Shown here in pieces: positions 45,446 through 50,824 of a stretch of 50,824 nucleotides of DNA (the first letter of the stretch is position 1; each line of letters opens with the position of its first letter). The stretch lies in contig VSDH01000018.1 in NCBI GenBank assembly GCA_008636105.1, positions 1 to 50,824 on the forward strand, given 5' to 3'. The notes under the pieces are model-generated. The model did no database searches. It was not told the origin of the DNA and saw only the letters and a program-made list of their open reading frames with translations. Both the position numbers and the translations under genes were made by a program. Origin of the DNA: Candidatus Scalindua sediminis. Its GTDB lineage: Bacteria; Planctomycetota; Brocadiia; Brocadiales; Scalinduaceae.

Positions 45446-45537
45446 TTCATAAGGCCTATAATATAGAGTAATCTCTTAAAAAATCATGATGTCATAACAT
45501 TTGCTAGTTTTCAACTTATATTTCACCGGTTTTTATG

Positions 45538-45566
45538 TTGACAATATATTAATATGATACTATAGA
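45538..45566 (+). promoter_or_regulatory. Possible sigma-70 promoter upstream of the pilin gene
   Basis: TTGACA (45538-45543), a 17-base spacer and TATAGA (45561-45566). It would give a leader of over 400 bases before the pilin gene, so it may instead drive another transcript or be chance. Confidence 0.35.
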
Positions 45567-45723
45567 TAACTATAATGTTTCAGAATTAAACATTTTGAAA
45601 CTGCTTGCACTCTTATGACACATGAAATGAATTCAAAATATGGATCGCTAAAATAACACAATGGTTCATAACACCTATTGTATCAGTATGTTATAGAAAC
45701 ATCAGCTTGAATAAGATATGAGT

Positions 45724-45739
45724 TGGCATAATCTTTGCT
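45724..45739 (+). promoter_or_regulatory. Predicted sigma-54 (-24/-12) promoter
   Basis: TGGCAtaatcttTTGCT matches the sigma-54 consensus TGGCAC-N5-TTGCA/T: GG at 45725-45726 and GC at 45737-45738 with exact ten-base spacing between the pairs. It lies about 260 bases upstream of the pilin gene. Sigma-54 control of pilin genes is well known in other bacteria. Confidence 0.5.
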
Positions 45740-45875
45740 CTTAAATTGATTGATTTTTAATGCAAATTTATCGCCAAGGATGCCGATAAAAGAAGAAGCC
45801 TTAAAAACAAGCCATAATTAGCTATTTATTCTAGCCTTTTTTAACGTAAAAAGAACAAATGTACTGCACCCCTTC

Positions 45876-45902
45876 TGTCATTCCGTGCTTGACACGGAAT
45901 CT
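45876..45902. repeat. TGTCATTC-type hairpin repeat fragment
   Basis: TGTCATTCCGTG followed by CTTGA and CACGGAATCT forms an eight-base perfect stem (45880-45887 with 45893-45900). It resembles one arm of the element at 2922-3052 and the TGTCATTC-class repeats seen in many genomes. Confidence 0.5.
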
Positions 45903-46001
45903 ATTAAGTGTTGTTAGAGGTTATCCATGTAAACGCAAAATTGAGGAAGTTATGAATTTCTTTAATAATTTGAAAGACATTTATGGAAGGAGGTTTCGGG
46001 T

Positions 46002-46676
46002 ATGAAAATAAGGAATTTTAGTAAGGGTTTTACGCTTATCGAATTGTTGGTTGTGATTGCCATTATCGGCATTCTTGCCGGTATACTGCTTCCTGCATTG
46101 AGCAGGGCAAGAGAGTCTGGCCGCAGGACACAATGTGCCAGCAACCTGAAGCAGATTGGTTTGGGCTTAATCATGTACTCAAATGAAAATAACGAAACGT
46201 ATCCTGTTTCAACGACAGCACCAATTAATATGACCGGTCTCAACCTGCTTTATCCTAATTACATTTCAGAAAGAAGAGTGTTTAGATGCCCTAGTGATGG
46301 ACATATTACTGACTTAGCAAATGCTGCTATAGTTGCAGGAATTGGCTTTCCTGATGACGCGTGCAGTTACGGCTATGATGGGTTGCATACCCCAGCGGAT
46401 GACCCCGGTACTGCGATTATTGGAGACCGTCCTTCAACTCAAGATGATGCCGGTGCTGCCAATGATGATCAAAATTCACCAAACCATGGTGGTACTTGGA
46501 ACACTGGTGCTTCTGATACTGCTGGTGCTGGACAAAATCTGGTTTATATCGATGGTCACGTGGAATGGGTTGGAACTCCGACTGGAGGCCATGCGGATGC
46601 GGCCGGTGTTAGAGAAAATGTCTATACACTCGGTACTGGTGCTGGAACGGATACTTATATAAGACATGATGGTTAG
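46002..46676 (+). CDS. Type IV pilin-like protein, DUF1559 (planctomycete) family
   Basis: A 224-residue secreted or surface protein. The prepilin peptidase motif [26 protein letters not shown] has cleavage after G9 and glutamate at +5 (E14), followed by one helix. The globular part is of the DUF1559 type, a family greatly expanded in planctomycetes, and includes [28 protein letters not shown] and the end [12 protein letters not shown], the H-x-DG-like signature. AGGAGG lies just upstream of ATG. A sigma-54 promoter candidate lies at 45724. An intrinsic terminator follows at 46742, so the gene is monocistronic. It may act in pseudopili or surface structures. Confidence 0.9.
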   Translation: MKIRNFSKGFTLIELLVVIAIIGILAGILLPALSRARESGRRTQCASNLKQIGLGLIMYSNENNETYPVSTTAPINMTGLNLLYPNYISERRVFRCPSDGHITDLANAAIVAGIGFPDDACSYGYDGLHTPADDPGTAIIGDRPSTQDDAGAANDDQNSPNHGGTWNTGASDTAGAGQNLVYIDGHVEWVGTPTGGHADAAGVRENVYTLGTGAGTDTYIRHDG

Positions 46677-46741
46677 TAATTCTGACTTTATGAATTTTAA
46701 GATAGCTTAGTGTCAAATTGAGCTTGCTGTTTGAATAAAAA

Positions 46742-46778
46742 GCAGCTTTTGAGAAATTCTCAAAAGCTGCTTTTTTTA
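46742..46778 (+). terminator. Intrinsic terminator of the pilin gene
   Basis: GCAGCTTTTGAGA (46742-46754) and TCTCAAAAGCTGC (46758-46770) form a perfect 13-base stem with a three-base loop, followed by a run of eight T. It lies 65 bases after the pilin stop codon. Confidence 0.9.
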
Positions 46779-46946
46779 TTGTCCCCCCAACGAGCTTTTA
46801 TGAAAAACAGAATTTGAATATCCCACCTTGTAGAATAAAATGATTACTTTTTTATGAAACGTTGTACTAGATTCCAGGACAGAAGAAGGAGTTAAGACTT
46901 ATGTTTGCTAAATTGAATTGTTAAGAATAATGTGCTATTTTCTACG

Positions 46947-46998
46947 AAAATCCCCCTTGTTTTCCCCCTTTAGTAAAGGGGGAGTGAGGGGGATTTTT
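46947..46998. repeat. Nested CCCCC/GGGGG palindrome
   Basis: AAAATCCCCCTT (46947-46958) pairs with the stretch AGGGGGATTTTT (46987-46998), and an inner perfect stem CCCCCTTTAGTAAAGGGGG lies at 46964-46982. It is of a repeat type common in bacterial intergenic DNA and lies 25 bases before MITE copy D. Confidence 0.6.
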
Positions 46999-47023
46999 TT
47001 AAAGGGGGAAAATAATATATTCT

Positions 47024-47188
47024 ACCTAAGTTGAGCGATTATTGTAGCCGCCCCCATTCCTAGCTTACGCAAGGAAGCTATGGGGGCGTAACTTACGTGA
47101 GAATCTCATTAAACCATCAGATGATAAGAAACGCAGGCTAAAGCCTTCGGCTACAGTAACGTATAATATGAAATCGCTCAATTTAGGT
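47024..47188. repeat. Palindromic MITE-like element, copy D
   Basis: 165 bases with termini ACCTAAGTTGAGCGATT and AAATCGCTCAATTTAGGT. The right arm CGCAGGCTAAAGCCTTCGG matches copy B, but the left arm is replaced by CGCCCCCAT...ATGGGGGCG, which keeps the pairing with different bases. TCT (47021-47023) is repeated after it (47189-47191). Its right end touches the trpC stop codon (47192-47190). Confidence 0.8.
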
Positions 47189-47189
47189 T

Positions 47190-48032
47190 CTAGTTTCCAA
47201 GCAGCTCTTTTATCTTTAAGTGGATATCGTTACTGCGCATCAATGTTTCGCCTATCAGTATTGCATCAACGCCGGCTTCTTCAAGCTTTAATACATCAGC
47301 CCTTGTTTTAATACCACTTTCACTTACGATAATCTTTTCTTTTGGAATAAGAGGACAGAGTTGAAGCGTGGTATCCAGGTTTGTCTCAAATGTATCAAGG
47401 TCCCTATTGTTAATACCGATAATTTCGGCTCCTGTTTCCAGTGTTTTTTTTAGTTCGTTGTTATCATGGATTTCTACCAGGCATTCCATCCCCAGGCTAT
47501 GGGCAAGGGAGAGGAACGTGTCTATCTGTTCCTTTGTGAGAAGTCTTGCGATCAGCAATATCGAATCAGCACCAGCAGCCCTTGATTCATATATCTGATA
47601 GGAGTCAACTATGAAATCCTTTCTCAAGACGGGTAGATGTATCGTTTCTTTAATCTGCGTAAGATATTTCAGCTCTCCCATGAAAAACTCTTTATCCGTT
47701 AGCACTGATATTGCAGAGGCACCACTTGCTTCATACTCCATTGCAATGTTGACATAGTTGAAATCTTCCCTTATTACGCCTGCCGACGGTGATGCCTTTT
47801 TAACCTCTGCAATAATCTTAATCCTATTATTTCTTTTTATTGCTTCGCTAAGGTTCCTTGTTTTGGGGGATTCCTTACATCTTTCTTTCAAGACATCTAT
47901 AGGAATGTGTTTCTTGTTTTCCGCTACCTCTTTGAGTTTGTGCGAGTGAATTTTATCTAATATCAAATCTGAATCCTTTGGAAAAGTTGATTTTTGAGTT
48001 ATTAGATTAAATGTTTTTTCCTTTTCAGTCAA
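47190..48032 (-). CDS. trpC: Indole-3-glycerol phosphate synthase
   Basis: TrpC closes the indole ring in tryptophan synthesis. The 280-residue protein is a TIM barrel with IIAEVKKASPSAGVI (substrate lysine), VLRKDFIVDSYQIYESRAAGADSILLIARLL, IGINNRDLDTFETN and VSESGIKTRADV, all in the right order. No TrpF domain is fused. Other trp genes are not adjacent. The 3' end is touched by MITE copy D, with the TAG stop at the element border; a palindromic repeat lies just upstream of its 5' end. No defect is seen. Confidence 0.96.
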   Translation of the reverse strand: MTEKEKTFNLITQKSTFPKDSDLILDKIHSHKLKEVAENKKHIPIDVLKERCKESPKTRNLSEAIKRNNRIKIIAEVKKASPSAGVIREDFNYVNIAMEYEASGASAISVLTDKEFFMGELKYLTQIKETIHLPVLRKDFIVDSYQIYESRAAGADSILLIARLLTKEQIDTFLSLAHSLGMECLVEIHDNNELKKTLETGAEIIGINNRDLDTFETNLDTTLQLCPLIPKEKIIVSESGIKTRADVLKLEEAGVDAILIGETLMRSNDIHLKIKELLGN

Positions 48033-48046
48033 GGCTTGAATTTGTT

Positions 48047-48143
48047 CAATATCACAAGTGGAAAATCACCTCTCAATCCCCTCCTTGAGAAGGAGGGGAT
48101 AAAGGGGAGGTTATAAAATTCAGTAAAATTCCACTTGATATTG
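48047..48143. repeat. Nested palindromic element between trpC and the aminotransferase gene
   Basis: The outer arms CAATATCACAAGTGGAA (48047-48063) and TTCCACTTGATATTG (48129-48143) pair with a two-base offset. Within, ATCCCCTCCTT (48076-48086) pairs perfectly with AAGGAGGGGAT (48090-48100). The whole unit is about 97 bases, non-coding and free of T-runs. Confidence 0.6.
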
Positions 48144-48170
48144 CGCAATTATCAAAGTTTTTAAAAATGG

Positions 48171-48199
48171 TTGATTATAGACTCCTTTTATATTAAAAT
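48171..48199 (+). promoter_or_regulatory. Possible promoter of the aminotransferase gene
   Basis: TTGATT (48171-48176), a 17-base spacer and TAAAAT (48194-48199) lie 62 bases before the ATG. Confidence 0.35.
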
Positions 48200-48260
48200 C
48201 CCTGCGAACTTATTTTGAGTTGTATAAAACTACAGACTTGATAAATCGTAAAGATAAATT

Positions 48261-49409
48261 ATGAAGAAGACCTATTTATTCACACCAGGGCCTACACAGG
48301 TGCCACCTGAAGTAACATTGGCCGAGGCAAAGCCGCTGATTCATCACAGGACCTCTGAATTTTCTAACATCTTTGCGAAGGTTACTGACGGTTTAAAGTA
48401 TATTTTCCAGACCAAAAATGGTGAGGTGTTTATTTTTGCCTCTTCAGGTACGGGTGGAATGGAAGCATGCGTGGTAAACACTTTATCTCAAGGAGACAAA
48501 GTAGCCGTAGTTAAGGGTGGTAAGTTTGGTGAAAGATGGGCAGAGATCTGTGAAGCCTATGGGGTAGAAGTGATACCTGTTGACATAGAGTATGGAAAGG
48601 CGGTAAAGCCAGACCTTTTAGATTATCTCTTAAAAAAAGAAAGAGACGTAAAGGCGGTATTTGTTACGCAGTGCGAGACGTCAACTGGTGTGGTTGATGA
48701 TATAGAGAGAATAGCAAATGTTGTGAAAGGCCATAATGTGTTATTGATTGTAGATGCAATAACAGGTATTGGAGTCCATCCGCTCATGATGGATGATTGG
48801 GGTATTGACATTGCTGTCGCCGGTTCACAAAAGGGTTGCATGCTACCCCCCGGCCTTGCCTTTGTGTGTGTGGCGCAGAGTGCATGGGATGCAATTGAAA
48901 AATCAATCTTACCAAAATACTATTGGGATTTTAAGAAGATGCGGAAGGGTTTAGGTAACAAGACCACACCATTTACACCTGCAATTTCACTCATAACTGC
49001 GGCAGGCAAGGCTCTGGATATGATTAAGGAAGAGGGTATTGAGAATGTCTGGAAAAGACACGCGCGGTTGGCGCATGCGACGAGAGAGGGCATAAAGGCA
49101 TTAGGTCTGGAGCTTTTTGCGGGTGAGGCTTCAAGTAACGTCTTAACGGCTGTAAAATCTCCGGAAGGTATTGATATTAATTCTGCTATTAAGAGGTTAA
49201 GGGATGAAACCGGAGTAACGATAACGGGAGGTCAGGAGGAATTAAAGGGTAAAATATTCAGGATTGGCCATATGGGCTATGTTAATGATTTTGACATAAT
49301 ATTAGCGATCTCTGCCGTTGAGAAATGTTTATACGAAAACGGTTATAAAATAGAGTTAGGTAAAGGAGTGTCTAAGGTACAAGAGGTATTAGTAAGTTGC
49401 AAAAAGTAA
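48261..49409 (+). CDS. Class V aminotransferase (serine-pyruvate/alanine-glyoxylate type)
   Basis: A 382-residue PLP enzyme. The N-terminus LFTPGPTQVPPEV is the class V signature; ASSGTGGMEACV holds the phosphate loop; DAITGIGVHPLMMDDWGIDIAVAGSQKGCMLPPGLAFV includes the PLP lysine K191. The family moves amino groups between alanine, serine, glyoxylate and pyruvate; phosphoserine or purine-related forms are possible. In some autotrophs it serves glyoxylate recycling or serine pathways, but the substrate cannot be read here. It diverges from trpC and converges on ahbC. Confidence 0.88.
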   Translation: MKKTYLFTPGPTQVPPEVTLAEAKPLIHHRTSEFSNIFAKVTDGLKYIFQTKNGEVFIFASSGTGGMEACVVNTLSQGDKVAVVKGGKFGERWAEICEAYGVEVIPVDIEYGKAVKPDLLDYLLKKERDVKAVFVTQCETSTGVVDDIERIANVVKGHNVLLIVDAITGIGVHPLMMDDWGIDIAVAGSQKGCMLPPGLAFVCVAQSAWDAIEKSILPKYYWDFKKMRKGLGNKTTPFTPAISLITAAGKALDMIKEEGIENVWKRHARLAHATREGIKALGLELFAGEASSNVLTAVKSPEGIDINSAIKRLRDETGVTITGGQEELKGKIFRIGHMGYVNDFDIILAISAVEKCLYENGYKIELGKGVSKVQEVLVSCKK

Positions 49410-49434
49410 ACAGATAATGCCAAACTACTGGTAT

Positions 49435-50643
49435 CTATCGAACTGTCAAAGGTTCATCCACAAGTAAACCGATTTCCTCATCCGTTAAGTAACATGCTGG
49501 ATCTGGTTCCCACATGTCACCATAGTATGCCTCGGCGCGCGCCCTGAAGTTTCCACCACATATATCAAGCCATTTACACTTGGAGCAACGACCGGTAACA
49601 TGATGTTTTTTATCTTTTAGCTTTGCCATAAGGGGATTTGAAGTGTCTTCCCAGATTTCACTGAATTTCCTCTCACACACGTTTCCGAATGTATACTGTC
49701 TCCAGAATTGATCAGCGTGTACGGCACCATCCCAACTTACGCAGGCGAGTCCCTTTCCTGAGCTATTTCCCTCGTTCCACTTTAATAATTCCAGTACTTC
49801 TGCCGCCCGTTTGGGGTCTTCCTTAAGCAATCTCAAGTATACGTATGGCCCATCGGCATGGTTGTCTACTGTTAAAACTTCTATCTTCTTTCCACGATCA
49901 TGTACTTCCTTTGTTTTGTCTATGATGAGGTCAACGACATTACGGGTTTCTTCATGTGATAAATCTTCTTCGATTAATCTAGACCCCCTACCTGAATAAA
50001 CTAAGTGATAGAAACAAACCCTTGGAATATTTTCTTCTTCAATAAGCTTAAATATTCCTGGAATATCTTGAGCATTTCTTTTATTAATGGTGAAACGGAG
50101 CCCTACCTTTATGCCTACCTTCATGCAATTCCTTATCCCCTGTAGTGCGTCATCAAAGGCTCCTTCGATACCACGAAATTTATCATTGGTCTCCCTTAAA
50201 CCGTCAAGACTTATTCCAACATACGAAAGCCCAAATTTTTTTAATTCTTCTGCTTTTTCTTCAGTAATTAAAGTTCCATTTGTACTTATAACTGCTCTCA
50301 AACCCTTATCACGGGCATATGTTATTAATTCCATCAAATCTTCTCTCATCAGGGGTTCACCCCCTGAAAAGAGGATTACTGGCGCACCGTATTCTGCAAG
50401 GCCATCAAGCATAGCCTTTGCCTCTTTTGTATTTAATTCATTTGGATATTCAATATCCTTTGATTGAGAGTAGCAATGTACGCATTTAAGGTTGCATCTC
50501 TGCCCAACATTCCATACAACTACTGGCTTTTTATCCTTAGAAAATTGTAAAAGATGTGAAGGCAATTTTTTTGATTCTCTGCCATATCTAAGTGCATCGG
50601 AGGGTTCAACAGTGCCACAATACAACTTTGAAATACCAATCAT
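49435..50643 (-). CDS. ahbC: Radical SAM haem-pathway enzyme, AhbC/NirJ type
   Basis: A 402-residue radical SAM protein with C50-x3-C54-x2-C57 (CNLKCVHCYSQ) binding the catalytic cluster and a SPASM-like cysteine-rich C-terminus (CVSWDG, CSKCKWLDICGG, ACYLTDEE) that should carry a second cluster. The N-terminus MIGISKLYCGTVEPSDALRYGRE and KPVVVWNVGQRCN matches AhbC of the siroheme-dependent haem b pathway and the related NirJ of haem d1 synthesis; the distinction needs comparison with both. AhbC removes acetate side chains from didecarboxysiroheme. Cytochrome-rich bacteria such as anammox organisms need much haem, which fits. A promoter match at 50704-50732 and inverted repeats upstream suggest regulation. 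Confidence 0.8.
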   Translation of the reverse strand: MIGISKLYCGTVEPSDALRYGRESKKLPSHLLQFSKDKKPVVVWNVGQRCNLKCVHCYSQSKDIEYPNELNTKEAKAMLDGLAEYGAPVILFSGGEPLMREDLMELITYARDKGLRAVISTNGTLITEEKAEELKKFGLSYVGISLDGLRETNDKFRGIEGAFDDALQGIRNCMKVGIKVGLRFTINKRNAQDIPGIFKLIEEENIPRVCFYHLVYSGRGSRLIEEDLSHEETRNVVDLIIDKTKEVHDRGKKIEVLTVDNHADGPYVYLRLLKEDPKRAAEVLELLKWNEGNSSGKGLACVSWDGAVHADQFWRQYTFGNVCERKFSEIWEDTSNPLMAKLKDKKHHVTGRCSKCKWLDICGGNFRARAEAYYGDMWEPDPACYLTDEEIGLLVDEPLTVR

Positions 50644-50689
50644 CTTTTTACCTCATAATTTAATTGATTTATCCGGATTTACGTGGTTA

Positions 50690-50798
50690 TTGCCAAAAAC
50701 ATCATTTTACCTTTTTTAGTTTAATGAGTCAATGAGTTTCATTTTGCTTGTCAAGGCAAATAGAAAATGTCAGGTTTTTGGCAAATTAAAAATGTCAG
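50690..50798. promoter_or_regulatory. Inverted and direct repeats around the ahbC promoter
   Basis: TTGCCAAAAAC (50690-50700) and GTTTTTGGCAA (50774-50784) are perfect inverted repeats that bracket the predicted promoter. AAAATGTCAG occurs at 50764-50773 and again at 50789-50798. They may be regulator sites; no known regulator consensus was recognised. Confidence 0.4.
50704..50732 (-). promoter_or_regulatory. Predicted sigma-70 promoter of ahbC
   Basis: On the minus strand TTGACT (50732-50727), a 17-base spacer and TAAAAT (50709-50704) lie about 60 bases before the start codon; each matches the consensus at five of six positions. GAGGT precedes the ATG. Confidence 0.5.
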
Positions 50799-50824
50799 TA
50801 AATTAGTCAAGTTTAGCATAAGTT

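Noticed and set aside
46706..46725. AAATTGAGC match near the pilin terminator, considered as a further MITE end
   Set aside because: Only nine bases match, no partner terminus or arm is found; likely chance.

Overview
The window is AT-rich and densely coded, and looks like a chromosome segment of a Gram-negative-type planctomycete, most likely an anammox-type (Brocadiales) lineage. This placement is inferred from gene content, not measured. The evidence is a DUF1559-like pilin with the planctomycete C-terminal DG/H signature, lipid A genes (lpxD, lpxI), a multi-cysteine HdrD/NarI-type membrane oxidoreductase, a di-heme cytochrome c peroxidase, a K+-dependent membrane pyrophosphatase, an AhbC/NirJ-type haem-pathway radical SAM enzyme, and bactofilin. 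No rRNA, tRNA, CRISPR array, transposase or prophage gene was seen.

Layout. 1-5.5 kb: a gene end at the left edge, a secreted di-haem peroxidase (-), two unrecognised (+) genes, then bactofilin, a zinc-ribbon protein and rarA (-). 5.8-8.3 kb: an HExxH protein (+), a corrinoid adenosyltransferase and a UDP-glucuronate-4-epimerase-type gene (-). 8.7-16.8 kb (+): HdrD-like oxidoreductase, clpX, a DUF2180-like zinc protein, a GH15-like glycosidase, then an ATP-grasp ligase followed by an M20 peptidase. 16.8-23.5 kb (-): a co-directional run larC-ilvN-ilvC-leuA-B12/radical SAM-FKBP. 23.7-28.6 kb: nadD and an HD protein (+), then mobA, aconitase and a small zinc protein (-). 28.8-35.2 kb (+): ABC ATPase, permease, membrane-anchored repeat protein and hppA as a tight operon, then a double zinc ribbon and rsfS. 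35.2-39.2 kb (-): archaemetzincin, top6B and top6A as an archaeal-type operon, plus a small orphan. 39.7-42.5 kb (+): CPBP protease, lpxD, lpxI. 42.6-45.2 kb (-): O-antigen ligase/TPR. 46.0-50.6 kb: pilin (+), trpC (-), a class V aminotransferase (+) and ahbC (-).

The most striking non-genic content is repeats. (i) A 143-173 bp palindromic element has inverted termini reading ACCTAAATTGAGCGAT and two internal hairpin arms. There are four full copies and at least two relics; three copies are flanked by 3-bp direct duplications and several abut stop codons. (ii) GC-rich palindromes (core CCTGCCCGAC/GTCGGGCAGG) lie between genes and also inside reading frames without breaking them, notably in the O-antigen ligase gene, the N-terminus of the gene at 1501 and the C-terminus of nadD. 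(iii) Other nested palindromes lie at 2922-3052, 46947-46998 and 48047-48143.

Themes: envelope building (lpxD, lpxI, O-antigen ligase, epimerase, bactofilin), corrinoid/nickel/molybdenum/haem cofactors (cobO, larC, mobA, ahbC), branched-chain amino acid synthesis, and ion-motive energy (HppA, HdrD-like). The candidate systems most worth following are the TopoVI-archaemetzincin operon, the ATP-grasp/M20 pair, and the coding-sequence-tolerant palindromes.
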